Assembly: GCF_000186245.1 (NCBI RefSeq)
Contig: NC_014935.1
Span: 1,116,001 to 1,180,000, forward strand
From: Nitratifractor salsuginis DSM 16511
Lineage (GTDB): Bacteria; Campylobacterota; Campylobacteria; Campylobacterales; Sulfurovaceae
Direction: 5' to 3'
Length of the DNA: 64,000 nt
This document shows positions 16,698-25,402 of the stretch, in pieces. The notes under the pieces were generated by a model. It saw nothing but the letters and a program-made list of their open reading frames with translations, did not search any database and was not told where the DNA came from. The position numbers and the translations under genes were made by a program. Position 1 is the stretch's first letter. Each line of letters begins with the position of its first letter.

Positions 16698-19331
16698 ATG
16701 AGTGAAAACAAGAAGAATCATTACGATCCCAAAGCGGTCGAAAGCGACTACTACCGCCTTTGGGAAGATCGGGGCTATTTCGAGATCGACGGCAACAAAG
16801 CGATCCAGCAGGAGGGCAAGACCTTCTGCATCATGATGCCCCCGCCCAACGTCACCGGGCATCTGCACATCGGTCATGCCCTCACCTTCACCCTCCAGGA
16901 CATCATCGTCCGCTACAAGCGGATGGACGGCTACAAGACCCTCTGGCAGCCCGGCACCGACCACGCCGGTATCGCCACCCAGAATGTCGTGGAGAAGCAG
17001 CTCCTCGAGCAGGGCAAAACCAAAGAGGAGATCGGCCGGGAAGCCTTCCTGGAGTTGGCGTGGAAGCAGAAGGAGAACTCCGGCAACGCCATCACCGCCC
17101 AGCTGCGGCGCCTGGGGGTCTCCCCCGCCTGGAGCCGGGAGCGCTTCACGATGGATGAGGGCCTGGCTAACGCCGTCAAGCACGCCTTTAAGAAGATGTA
17201 CGACGAAGGTTGGATCGTCCAGGGTAACTATATGATCAACTGGTGTACCCACGACGGGGCACTGAGCGACATCGAAGTCGAATACGAAGAGCACGAGGGC
17301 AAACTCTACTACATCCGTTATCCTCTGAGCGACGGCAGCGGGCACGTGGTAGTAGCTACGACCCGTCCCGAGACCTTCTTCGGGGATACCGCCGTCATGG
17401 TCAACCCCGCCGATGAACGCTACAAAGATCTTGTTGGCAAAAGCATCCTCCTGCCCCTGGTCGGCCGGGAGATCCCCATCATCGCCGACGAGCATGTCGA
17501 TATGGAGTTCGGGACCGGTGTGGTCAAAGTCACCCCCGCCCACGACCCCAACGACTACGAAGTGGGCCTGCGCCACGGCCTGGACTTCATCACCGTCTTC
17601 GACGAGAACGGTATCCTCAATCAATACGCCGGGGAATTCGCCGGGATGGAGCGGCTGGAAGCCAGAGAACCCGTGGTCGAAAAGCTCAAAGAGGAGGGCT
17701 ACCTCGAAAAGGTTGAAGAGCACCGCCACCAAGTCGGCCACTGCTACCGCTGCAAAAACATCGTGGAACCCTATGTCTCCAAGCAGTGGTTCGTCAAAAA
17801 AGAGTTTGCCGCCGATACGATCCGCCGGGTCAATGAAGGGGAAGTCCGTTTCTTCCCCGAGCACTGGATCAACAGCTTCAACGCCTGGATGCGAGACCTG
17901 CGCGACTGGTGCATCAGCCGCCAGCTCTGGTGGGGCCATCAGATCCCGGTGATGTACTGCGACGACTGCGGCCATCAGTGGGCCTTCGAAGGAGAGCGGC
18001 CCACTGAGTGCCCCAAATGCGGCAGCCACAATATCCATCAGGACCCCGACGTTCTCGATACCTGGTTCAGCTCCGGTCTCTGGCCCTTCTCGACCCTGGG
18101 CTGGGGCAACGGCGAAGCGCTGAAGGGGGTCAAGTGGTTCGAAAACGATCTGAAAGAGTTCTACCCCAACTCCCTGCTCATCACCGGCTTTGATATCCTC
18201 TTCTTCTGGGTAGCCCGGATGCTGATGATGGGTGAGAAGCTCACCGGCGAGCTTCCTTTTCCCCACGTCTATCTCCACGCCCTGGTCAAAGACGAGAAGG
18301 GGGAGAAGATGTCCAAATCCAAGGGCAACGTCATCGACCCCCTGGTGATGATCGACAAATACTCCGCCGACGCTCTGCGCTTTACGCTGGCGGTGCTGGC
18401 GGTCCAGGGGCGGGATATCCGCCTCAGCGAAGAGAAGCTGGAGCAGAGCCGCAACTTCACCAACAAGCTCTACAACGCCGCCAATTATCTGCTGATGAAC
18501 GTCGAGTGCTTCGATGAGCTCGATCCCGAGAAGATCCAAACCCCTCTGGGGCGCTATATGCTCAGCCGCTTCTATCTGGCCGTAGAAGAGACCCGCAACT
18601 ACATCGACCAGTACCGCTTCAACGACGCGGCGACCATCCTCTACCGCTTCCTCTGGGGTGAGTTCTGCGACTGGGGCATCGAGCTGAGCAAAGCCGACCG
18701 CGCCAGCGTGCCCGAGTTGGGAAGCATCTACCGCGAATCGATGAAGCTGCTGCATCCCTTCATGCCCTACCTCACTGAGTATCTCTATCAGCGCCTCGGC
18801 AGCACCGACCTGGAGCAGAGCGAATCGATCATGATCCGCCCCTACCCCCAGGCGGGAGAGCCTGATGAGAAGATTATGGAAGAGTTTGCCCTGGCCATCG
18901 AAGCCATCGTCTCCATCCGCCGCTGCAAAACCTTGGTGGACAAAGCCAACCAGCGCATCGAGAAAGCTTACGTCAAATTCAATGCCGAGGATCTCGATAC
19001 CGAACTGATGAAACCCTTCATCGAAAAGCTGGCCAAAGTGGATGAAGTGGAATTCGTCCGCCACAAGCCCGAACAGGCCGTCACCGACGTCAGCGACCAC
19101 CTGGAGAGCTACATCTCCACCGCCGATATCGATATGGGCCCCATCATCGAAAAGCTCGAGAAGCAAAAAGCCAAACTCGAAAAAGAGATCGCCAAACTCT
19201 CGGGCATGCTGGGCAACGAAAAATTCGTCGCCAATGCCCCCGAACAGGTGATCGAGCAGAACCGCAAAGCCCTGGCCGAAGCGGAGCAGAAGCTAGAGAA
19301 GGTCAAAGGGGAGCTTGCCGGCCTGCGCTAG
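16698..19331 (+). CDS. valS: Valyl-tRNA synthetase
   Basis: An 877-residue class I aminoacyl-tRNA synthetase that charges tRNA-Val. The HIGH motif is in PNVTGHLHIGHAL near residues 53-65. KMSKSKGNVIDPL lies near residue 537. The connective editing domain includes ATTRPETFFGDTAVMVNP. A CDDC/CPKC pair of cysteines lies before DVLDTWFSSGLWPF. The last 80 residues form the coiled-coil arm typical of ValRS. Length is normal. AAGGACAAAGC lies before ATG 16698. Confidence 0.97.
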   Translation: MSENKKNHYDPKAVESDYYRLWEDRGYFEIDGNKAIQQEGKTFCIMMPPPNVTGHLHIGHALTFTLQDIIVRYKRMDGYKTLWQPGTDHAGIATQNVVEKQLLEQGKTKEEIGREAFLELAWKQKENSGNAITAQLRRLGVSPAWSRERFTMDEGLANAVKHAFKKMYDEGWIVQGNYMINWCTHDGALSDIEVEYEEHEGKLYYIRYPLSDGSGHVVVATTRPETFFGDTAVMVNPADERYKDLVGKSILLPLVGREIPIIADEHVDMEFGTGVVKVTPAHDPNDYEVGLRHGLDFITVFDENGILNQYAGEFAGMERLEAREPVVEKLKEEGYLEKVEEHRHQVGHCYRCKNIVEPYVSKQWFVKKEFAADTIRRVNEGEVRFFPEHWINSFNAWMRDLRDWCISRQLWWGHQIPVMYCDDCGHQWAFEGERPTECPKCGSHNIHQDPDVLDTWFSSGLWPFSTLGWGNGEALKGVKWFENDLKEFYPNSLLITGFDILFFWVARMLMMGEKLTGELPFPHVYLHALVKDEKGEKMSKSKGNVIDPLVMIDKYSADALRFTLAVLAVQGRDIRLSEEKLEQSRNFTNKLYNAANYLLMNVECFDELDPEKIQTPLGRYMLSRFYLAVEETRNYIDQYRFNDAATILYRFLWGEFCDWGIELSKADRASVPELGSIYRESMKLLHPFMPYLTEYLYQRLGSTDLEQSESIMIRPYPQAGEPDEKIMEEFALAIEAIVSIRRCKTLVDKANQRIEKAYVKFNAEDLDTELMKPFIEKLAKVDEVEFVRHKPEQAVTDVSDHLESYISTADIDMGPIIEKLEKQKAKLEKEIAKLSGMLGNEKFVANAPEQVIEQNRKALAEAEQKLEKVKGELAGLR

Positions 19332-19353
19332 CCGTTGTAAAAAGGGGTGTCAA

Positions 19354-19367
19354 GCACCTGTAGGTGC
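19354..19367. terminator. Hairpin between convergent genes
   Basis: GCACCT, loop GT, AGGTGC. This 6-bp stem lies between the convergent ends of valS and the methyltransferase gene. There is no U-run, so termination is possible but unproven. Confidence 0.4.
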
Positions 19368-19373
19368 CATTAC

Positions 19374-19949
19374 TCAAGAGTGTAGAAAGACCGTAAAATC
19401 CCCCTCCAGATACCCCTCTTTGATGCTGACTGTGGCCCCGAGTGGTCGGCAGAGTTCGATCACTTCCCTTGGTTTCCAGTAGCCAAATTCTCCTGAGCGT
19501 TCCCGCCCTTCCAGCAGATTGAAGACAAAACCTTTTCTACTCTTCTCAAAGCAACGACGGATAAAGATCCCCGTCTCGGTGCGGGTGAGCAGATTCATCG
19601 AGCCGCTGGCGACATACCAGTCGGCAAGCGGAAGTTTTTGGCGCAGGATATCCCGGCGGAGTATTTCGCATCCGGTGCGTTCTCTGGCGGCGGCCGCCAT
19701 CTCGGGATGCAGATCGATGCCGATATAGCGGCCGGGCAGATTGCCCTGCTCCTGGAGGTAGAGGTAAAAGTCCCCCAGTCCGCAGCCCGCATCCACCAGC
19801 GTATCCCCCTGCAGCCTTCCCAGGCAGGAGGCGATCGCCCCGAAACGCCGCCGCTGGGTCCGGGCCGAATCCCAGGCCACCCCTTCGGCATTCAGACCAT
19901 ACGTACGAAGCTTTTCATCGTAAAAGGCGATCTGATCAATGCGGGCCAT
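19374..19949 (-). CDS. Class I SAM-dependent methyltransferase
   Basis: A 191-residue Rossmann-fold methyltransferase. Motif I is DAGCGLGDFY with SAM-binding acid in YIGIDLHPEM. Motif IV is weak (WYVASGSMNLL). The start overlaps the arfB stop by one base, so both are translated together. The substrate is not evident. The N-terminal RIDQIAFYDEKLRTYG resembles small methyltransferases of unknown target in related bacteria. Confidence 0.8.
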   Translation of the reverse strand: MARIDQIAFYDEKLRTYGLNAEGVAWDSARTQRRRFGAIASCLGRLQGDTLVDAGCGLGDFYLYLQEQGNLPGRYIGIDLHPEMAAAARERTGCEILRRDILRQKLPLADWYVASGSMNLLTRTETGIFIRRCFEKSRKGFVFNLLEGRERSGEFGYWKPREVIELCRPLGATVSIKEGYLEGDFTVFLHS

Positions 19950-20374
19950 CAGGACTCCTCCCTCACTCTGCCCCGCAGACGTTTTTTGCCACCGAGCCTT
20001 TTCTTGGCCTCGATGCGCCGCTTGACCGAGCCCTTGGTCGGCCGGGTGGGTATCCGCCTTTTTTGTGTGCGTGTAACACTTTTGATGAGTTCTATCAAGC
20101 GCTCGAGAGCTTCTTCTCTGTTTTGCTCCAGGCTTCGGTACTGCTGGGATTTGATGACGATGATGCCTTCCTTGCTGATGCTTTTGTCTTTGAGAGCGAG
20201 AAGCTTCTCTTTGTAAAATTCAGGAAGTGACGAAGCGGCGATGTCGAAACGCAGATGCACTGCGGCTGAGACTTTGTTGACCTTCTGACCGCCGGAGCCC
20301 TGGGCGCGGATGGCGGAGAACTCCACATCATTTTCGTCGAGGGAAAGATGGTCGGTGATTTTCAGTTTTGGCAT
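19949..20374 (-). CDS. arfB: ArfB-type peptidyl-tRNA hydrolase (ribosome rescue)
   Basis: A 141-residue release-factor-like protein. The catalytic GGQ is at residues 28-30 in IRAQGSGGQKVNK. The C-terminal tail is long and basic (RRIPTRPTKGSVKRR and onward), as needed to enter the empty mRNA channel. ArfB/YaeJ releases peptides from stalled ribosomes without a stop codon in the A site. The Lys/Arg tail and lack of codon-recognition domains separate it from RF1/RF2. Confidence 0.93.
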   Translation of the reverse strand: MPKLKITDHLSLDENDVEFSAIRAQGSGGQKVNKVSAAVHLRFDIAASSLPEFYKEKLLALKDKSISKEGIIVIKSQQYRSLEQNREEALERLIELIKSVTRTQKRRIPTRPTKGSVKRRIEAKKRLGGKKRLRGRVREES

Positions 20375-20539
20375 TCTTCTCTTTTCACCTCGTAACTTTT
20401 CAAGATTTGCTGTCTATTCTACCACGCGTTTACTCTGAAAAATTATATAGCAGATACGCCTGTTCCTAGTCTGGCGCATTTAGCACTCTTGACATATAAT
20501 TTCCCATACGAAATCACTATAGATTTATAAAGGGATTCT

Positions 20540-21427
20540 ATGCGTTTTTCACTCTTCCTATCCGTTGTTATATTTATACAAAGTCTTTATGGATTCAACT
20601 TCCATTCCGGATGTAAAAGCGGCAATTTGGGCCTCCTCTCACAAACGATATGCAGCGATCGGGAACTAAGCACATTATGGAGTTCTATCCAAGATCTTCT
20701 CTTTGTCGCCAAAAGCCGGACAAGCGATTCCGAAAAAATAATTTGGAATCAGGAAGCATGGCTGCGTCGTTTAAGGGAAGATTGCGGATACGGCGGGCGG
20801 TTCTGCCTTAGGGAGCATCTAAAATCTCGCATTGTAGAACTCCGTCAACGAATTGACAGGCCAAAGCGTATCACTCCAGCGACACAAAGAATGCACCACT
20901 CAGCATATTCCCCAACGAGTGAAAATCACTTCCCCTACCAAGTAAAAACCCATTATCCGATTAGAGTGAAAAAAGATGCACTTTCACAGTCTCCTCTTCC
21001 CCGATTCGAATTGATTCGGCGACTTAAAAATATGGAGTACACCATAGAAGGAAAACGGTATCGGTTATATAACGGTCGCTATCACAATTCCGCCGAATAT
21101 GCCTACGTCGATTTCGGAAGACTTTTGACAAGCGGTGATATGGATGGTGACGGTGATACAGATTATGTTGTCACCGTCTATTTCAACGGTGGAGGCTCAG
21201 GGATTTTCCCCTATCTTTTTGTTGTCTTTCAGGATAAAGGGACTTTCTTTAGCTCCCTGCCGGCTTCTCTGCCCGACCGCAGCAAAATAGATTCCGCCAC
21301 GATTCGGGACAGTAAAATCGTCCTTTCACTCATTGAACCGGGACCTAATGACCCCGGATGCTGTCCCAGCCTTCATCGCACGCGAATCTACCGTGTAATT
21401 GGTCAGGAACTTTCTCTAATTTATTAG
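20540..21427 (+). CDS. Exported LprI-like protein with C-terminal FG-GAP-like part
   Basis: A 295-residue secreted protein. The signal peptide is residues 1-18 (LFLSVVIFIQSLYG). Residues about 24-95 resemble the DUF1311/LprI domain: four Cys around SGCKSG, TICSD, DCGYGGRFC, with LRRLREDC. A linker of about 50 residues follows. The C-terminal part has DMDGDGDTDYVVTVYF, an Asp-rich calcium-binding FG-GAP/EF-hand-like loop, and PNDPGCCPSLH with two adjacent Cys. LprI-domain proteins include lysozyme inhibitors, but that role is not shown here. GC content is a little below that of its neighbours. Confidence 0.6.
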   Translation: MRFSLFLSVVIFIQSLYGFNFHSGCKSGNLGLLSQTICSDRELSTLWSSIQDLLFVAKSRTSDSEKIIWNQEAWLRRLREDCGYGGRFCLREHLKSRIVELRQRIDRPKRITPATQRMHHSAYSPTSENHFPYQVKTHYPIRVKKDALSQSPLPRFELIRRLKNMEYTIEGKRYRLYNGRYHNSAEYAYVDFGRLLTSGDMDGDGDTDYVVTVYFNGGGSGIFPYLFVVFQDKGTFFSSLPASLPDRSKIDSATIRDSKIVLSLIEPGPNDPGCCPSLHRTRIYRVIGQELSLIY

Positions 21428-21455
21428 TGGGATTGGGAGAACGGATCATCCGTCA

Positions 21456-21607
21456 TCAATTGTAAGAAAATCTTTCAAAAGAATAAACACCCAAGAAGAT
21501 CGCTGCCAAGCCAAAGAAACTGAAAAAGCCAACAATGTCGGTAACGGCCGTGAGCATAATACGGTAAAGGCCACGATGAAACCAATACCGAAACTGAGAT
21601 CCGCCAT
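21456..21607 (-). pseudogene. Remnant of an MgtE-type Mg2+ transporter C-terminus
   Basis: Read on the minus strand, the last part gives MLTAVTDIVGFFSFFGLA before a stop, matching the closing membrane segment of MgtE magnesium transporters. Just upstream in another frame is ADLSFGIGFIVAFTVL, which resembles an earlier MgtE helix. The conserved stretch normally between them is missing, so this looks like a deleted and frameshifted gene end. The piece is only 150 bases, so identification rests on the final 30 residues. Confidence 0.5.
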
Positions 21608-22204
21608 TCATTTATTGCCTGCCCAAGCGGTCAGGAGAAAGATATCGTATTCCCTGCCCTCACCTTTATTTACAGTATGCACCAATTCATAGCTGACATT
21701 CCCGAATCCCGCCTTTCGGGCCGCTTCGCTCAGCGTCGCCTCGTCGAAACCGAAATGGTAAACCCCTTCGTTGCCCCCATCGTGGAAATCACCTTTTTCG
21801 GGAGCCAAGTCCGCCAAAGCGATGAAGCCGTCTTCTTTGAGCAGGGAGCGCAAATGCCGCATCAGAAGCTGCGTATCTTCTATATGGTGCAGGGTCATCG
21901 AACTGACGATTCCGTCGAACTTCTCCTCCGGGCGGTAACTGAGTATATCGGAGTGGACCCTTTCGATCTCGGGCGCGACTTCGGAGAGTTTTTGCAACAT
22001 ACCCGACGAAGTATCCACCGCGACGACCTTTCCCACGTAAGGGGCAAGCCGCCGTGCCAAAAGCCCCGTCCCCGCCCCCAGATCGAGCAGATGCATCGAG
22101 GGATTCAGATCGATCTTTTGGATAATGACCCGGGCAACCGTTTCGGCCAGGGCCTGTCTCCGGTCCAGGGCGTCCCAGTTTTCAGCTCTCTTGTCGAAAC
22201 TCAT
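21608..22204 (-). CDS. Class I SAM-dependent methyltransferase
   Basis: A 198-residue methyltransferase of the UbiE/type-11 kind. Motif I is LLDLGAGTGLLARRL, followed by VVAVDTSSGML, and FDGIVSSMTLHHIED is motif IV. I chose ATG 22204 (MSFDKRAENWD) because AAAGGA lies five bases upstream. The open frame extends ten codons further without a site. The target is unknown. The stop codon touches the mgtE remnant. Confidence 0.83.
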   Translation of the reverse strand: MSFDKRAENWDALDRRQALAETVARVIIQKIDLNPSMHLLDLGAGTGLLARRLAPYVGKVVAVDTSSGMLQKLSEVAPEIERVHSDILSYRPEEKFDGIVSSMTLHHIEDTQLLMRHLRSLLKEDGFIALADLAPEKGDFHDGGNEGVYHFGFDEATLSEAARKAGFGNVSYELVHTVNKGEGREYDIFLLTAWAGNK

Positions 22205-22252
22205 ATCGTTCCTTTTCCAAGGGGGCAATGGCAAAAATTATTGACTCTTTAT

Positions 22253-23641
22253 TCAAAGCTTATTTTCCTCTTGATCCACCGTATCCAGAGGAGTCACATA
22301 CTGATCGTTGAGCCGACGGATCGCGGCGCGCGAATACTCGATGATGTTTGCGAGCCGCTCTTCGGTCCGGCGGAACCACCCTCCCGACCAGAGCGAAAGG
22401 ATCGGCCGGTACCAGCGTGTGCGTTTTCGCAGTGCCCCGGCCAATTTCGGATCCTGGGCTTCTGCCTTCTTGATTTCGGAGCGGGCGATTTTGGCACGCA
22501 TCATAAAATGGAAAAGAATGAGCAGAAGCAGGCCGACCGCACCCGCACCCGCGATCAGGGGCAAGGTCCCAGGAAGCACTCCCGTCACGAAGAGAGAGGC
22601 GGCCCCGCCCGCCAGCAAGAGTGCCATCAAAAAGTCCGCCAGCAAAACCCGTCGGCCCCAGCGCTGGAGGGCTTCGCGGATCGCGGGGAGTTTCTTGTTC
22701 TCGATCTCTTTGGCGAAATCCTCCAGGGCTTTGGTGATCCGATAAGCCCGCTCCACTTTGACCCCTTCCATCCGCTCATAGATCTTCGCCAAATCTTCGT
22801 TGCGTTTGCGTTCCAGGCGTTCGGCGATGGCCGGATCGTCAATGGGCTGTTTGGCGCTCTCGTTGTAGATGGCATAGAAATTACCAGCGATGAGCCCCTT
22901 TTGCGAAAGTGCGCGCTGCCAGGCACCGATGACATCTTCGAGGTTGTCCTCTCGGGCTGTGGTATCGATCTGATTCAGGATGTAGAGGATCTTGTCACGG
23001 TCGCGCTGCTCCACGGTGCGGGCCACCAGATGCTCCAGGGTGTCGCGCATCGCACCGGGCTCGGGATGGCGCGCATCGAAAAAGATCAAAACCAGATCCG
23101 ACATTTCGATGATATGGCTGCTGATCCTCAGGATGGCATTGCGCTGACTGTCCGCATCAAAGCCGGGAGAGTCGATGAGGATCTTTCCTTTGAGATTCTC
23201 GGAAGGCACCGTTTTGAGCTGGAGGTAGAGGTTGACGCGGCTCCCCTCCCCCGGATCGACACGCTCCACCTTTTCACTGATGTTGTAGAAAGGAAAACGT
23301 GGATCGGCATCGAGGGCCAGGCCGGGCAGGGTCGTCACTTTGTCCCCCGCCCCATAGCAGAGCACGGTAAACTTGTCATCGACTGCCTGATTGCCGCTCT
23401 GCTGGACCGGCATCCCGAGATAATCGTTGATGAAAGTGGATTTACCCGAGGAGAAAGTCCCGAGAATGGAGATCAAAGGCCACCAGGAGATCCTGGCCGT
23501 ATAGGTTTCGTTGGCATCGATCAATCCCAGGCTCCGGGCGACCGAGTCGAGTTCCTGATACTCCTGAATCACATCCAGAAGTACGGGGTTTTCCGCACTG
23601 AGATATTTTTTGAGCTTTTCATAACGTTCTTTTGGCTTCAC
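22253..23641 (-). CDS. Dynamin-family GTPase with membrane segments
   Basis: A 462-residue protein. The P-loop GTFSSGKST is at residues 61-69. Other G motifs are DSPGF (G3) and NQID (G4). Two hydrophobic segments near residues 335-395 (LLADFLMALLLAGGAASLF and GAVGLLLLILFHFMM) would insert in the membrane. Bacterial dynamin-like proteins remodel or repair membranes. It is shorter than paired two-dynamin systems and stands alone here. The start lies just before a small noncoding gap shared with pagL. Confidence 0.85.
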   Translation of the reverse strand: MKPKERYEKLKKYLSAENPVLLDVIQEYQELDSVARSLGLIDANETYTARISWWPLISILGTFSSGKSTFINDYLGMPVQQSGNQAVDDKFTVLCYGAGDKVTTLPGLALDADPRFPFYNISEKVERVDPGEGSRVNLYLQLKTVPSENLKGKILIDSPGFDADSQRNAILRISSHIIEMSDLVLIFFDARHPEPGAMRDTLEHLVARTVEQRDRDKILYILNQIDTTAREDNLEDVIGAWQRALSQKGLIAGNFYAIYNESAKQPIDDPAIAERLERKRNEDLAKIYERMEGVKVERAYRITKALEDFAKEIENKKLPAIREALQRWGRRVLLADFLMALLLAGGAASLFVTGVLPGTLPLIAGAGAVGLLLLILFHFMMRAKIARSEIKKAEAQDPKLAGALRKRTRWYRPILSLWSGGWFRRTEERLANIIEYSRAAIRRLNDQYVTPLDTVDQEENKL

Positions 23642-23780
23642 GATGACTCCAGGACAAAATTTATCGCTATATCTTACCTTATTGTTGAGATCTGTGACAA
23701 ATCATCGGGTGGATTTTGGAATATTTCAGAAGGTCTGGGATAGAATCTTTCTATTATGTATATGTAAAAAGGACAGTGAG

Positions 23781-24335
23781 ATGAATAAGATTCTTAGAAA
23801 CACCATCGCGGCAGTCATTTTGCCTGCGGCGATCTGGGCAGGCGGTGATCTCGCACCCGCTCCCGCAGCCCAATCCTCCGACTGGATCGACGGAATCGGC
23901 ATCAGTTACGGTCAGAGCAAGGACAATATCGATATCTACCGCCTCTACCTGCGTAAAGATTTCCAGAGCCGATGGTTCCAGAGCGATCTGGGATATCTCT
24001 CGGGGTATTGGGAAGGCTCTCTCAACTACTGGGACGGCTACGGAACCCACAACTACGGGGTAGCCCTCTCCCCTGTCTTTACCTATCTCTTCAATACCTC
24101 AGGCACTTTCACCCCCTATCTGGAAGGAGGGATCGGCGTCTCCTGGTTCTCCAAGACCCAAATGGGCCCTCGGGACCTCTCGACTCATTTTCTTTTCGAA
24201 GATCGTATCGGTGCCGGAGTACGCATAGGCAACTGGGATCTGAGCTTCCGCTATATGCACTACTCCAACGCCGGGATCAAAAAACCCAACGACGGGATCG
24301 ACATCTTCATCGGCTCCTTGAGCTATCGATTCTAA
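23781..24335 (+). CDS. pagL: PagL-like lipid A 3-O-deacylase
   Basis: A 184-residue outer-membrane barrel protein with signal peptide MNKILRNTIAAVILPAAIWA. The C-terminal MHYSNAGIKKPNDGID holds H160 and S162, the catalytic pair of PagL. At the position of the family's catalytic Glu (12 residues after the Ser) this protein has D174. It ends in Phe (SYRF), as BamA substrates do. PagL removes the 3-O-linked acyl chain of lipid A in the outer leaflet. GGACAGTGAG lies before ATG 23781. It is a single-gene unit. Confidence 0.8.
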   Translation: MNKILRNTIAAVILPAAIWAGGDLAPAPAAQSSDWIDGIGISYGQSKDNIDIYRLYLRKDFQSRWFQSDLGYLSGYWEGSLNYWDGYGTHNYGVALSPVFTYLFNTSGTFTPYLEGGIGVSWFSKTQMGPRDLSTHFLFEDRIGAGVRIGNWDLSFRYMHYSNAGIKKPNDGIDIFIGSLSYRF

Positions 24336-24399
24336 TTCCTCTCTTCTCCTCGCCCGCCTTTGGTGGTGGGTCTGTATCATTTTTCCCTGCAAATATTGA

Positions 24400-24425
24400 G
24401 CTAATGCTACTAAAGTAGCATTAGC
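24400..24425. promoter_or_regulatory. Perfect 11-bp palindrome, candidate operator
   Basis: GCTAATGCTAC, a 4-base spacer TAAA, then GTAGCATTAGC. It ends 17 bases before a TATAAT box and so covers the -35 region of the yfdX-like gene. There is no U-run, which argues against a terminator. A dimeric repressor site is the simplest reading. Confidence 0.5.
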
Positions 24426-24441
24426 ATAGCTGACTAAACTA

Positions 24442-24447
24442 TATAAT
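24442..24447 (+). promoter_or_regulatory. -10 box upstream of YfdX-family gene
   Basis: TATAAT stands 38 bases before the ATG at 24485, directly downstream of the palindrome at 24400-24425. Confidence 0.5.
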
Positions 24448-24484
24448 TCATCTTCAACCTACCAATCAATTCAAAGGAGATGAA

Positions 24485-25318
24485 ATGAGCGAGAAAAAGA
24501 GACGCCAAGAGCAAAGCAAAGTCACAGAGAGAGTCGAAACAGCCAAAAGCGGCTATGTGGATGAACGCAACGAACAGGTCAAACAGGAGGCGATCGACGC
24601 CGTCAACCTGGTCGTACAGGTTCTGAAACAGGTCGAAGAGAAGAAGAAAGAAGAGGCTGTCAAAAGCATCGAAGAAGCCCTGGGCAAACTGGAAGTCCTG
24701 GTCGCCAAAGATCCGGATCTGCAACTCTTCCCGGTCGATGTCCAGGAGCAGGTCGTCGACTATCCCGGAACCGTCGAAGAGGTAGTCGCCGCCAAGAAAA
24801 CGGTCAAAGAGCTGATCGAAAAAGATGAATTCCAGGCGGCCAGAGAGCTGATGCTCACCCTGGCCAGCGAATTGGATATCTACATCACGGCACTGCCCAT
24901 CGGTACCTATCCGGCAGCATTGAAAGCGATCGTGCCTCTGATCGAAGAGGAGAAATACGACGAAGCCACCGCGCTTCTGGTCCAGGTCCTCGAGACACTG
25001 GTCCTGCAGAAAGTGGTCATCCCTCTGCCCATCGTCAGAGCTGAAAAAGCGGTGGAAGTCGCTGCGGCAGCCGCCAACGACGAGAGCAAGAAAGCCGACC
25101 GAAAAGAGCTCGAAGAGCTCCTGGCTTACACCAAAGAGCAGCTTCTGCTGGCCCAGGCTCTGGGATACGGCAAAGTCGAAGAAGATTACAAAGAGCTTCT
25201 GGAGATGGTCGATGCCATCGAGAAGAAACTCGAGGGAGGCGAAGAGACCAAAGGGGTATTCGACGATCTCCTCGAAAAGCTCAATGGCTTTATGGGCGGC
25301 TTCAACAAAGCCGGCTGA
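24485..25318 (+). CDS. YfdX-family protein
   Basis: A 277-residue, acidic, almost wholly helical protein without a signal peptide. The YfdX-like core spans about residues 35-200. It includes LQLFPVDVQEQVVDYPG, KTVKELIEKDEFQAARELM and ALPIGTYPAALKAIVPLIEE. The last 70 residues add a second helical region (KELEELLAYTKEQLLLAQAL). YfdX proteins are linked to acid response in enterobacteria and may act as chaperones; a role here is not shown. AAAGGAGATGAA precedes the ATG. A palindrome overlaps its promoter and a terminator follows, so it is a monocistronic regulated unit. Confidence 0.75.
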   Translation: MSEKKRRQEQSKVTERVETAKSGYVDERNEQVKQEAIDAVNLVVQVLKQVEEKKKEEAVKSIEEALGKLEVLVAKDPDLQLFPVDVQEQVVDYPGTVEEVVAAKKTVKELIEKDEFQAARELMLTLASELDIYITALPIGTYPAALKAIVPLIEEEKYDEATALLVQVLETLVLQKVVIPLPIVRAEKAVEVAAAAANDESKKADRKELEELLAYTKEQLLLAQALGYGKVEEDYKELLEMVDAIEKKLEGGEETKGVFDDLLEKLNGFMGGFNKAG

Positions 25319-25325
25319 TTGTCGA

Positions 25326-25358
25326 CTCCTCCGGCAAAAGCCGGAAGGAGCCTTTTCT
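25326..25358 (+). terminator. Rho-independent-like terminator after YfdX gene
   Basis: CTCC-TCCGGC, loop AAAA, GCCGGA-A-GGAG forms a 10-bp stem with one bulged A, followed by CCTTTTCT. It starts eight bases after the stop codon. Confidence 0.75.
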
Positions 25359-25402
25359 CAACCTACTATCCCTCTTTACTTTCCCCAAAATCCCCGGACT
25401 TT

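Noticed and set aside
16647-19166. A very long open frame opposite valS (and a similar one opposite secA at 37945-40611)
   Set aside because: Both are antisense shadows of highly conserved GC-rich genes; the translations have no recognisable domain and the sense genes are certain.
19354-19367. This hairpin as part of the array-hairpin family
   Set aside because: Only a single ATTACTCA fragment, not a tandem array, lies beside it; it is better seen as a terminator-type stem between convergent genes.
20488-20520. TTGACA before the LprI-like gene as a promoter -35 box
   Set aside because: The only TATA-like box downstream is about 23 bases away, too far for a sigma-70 spacer.
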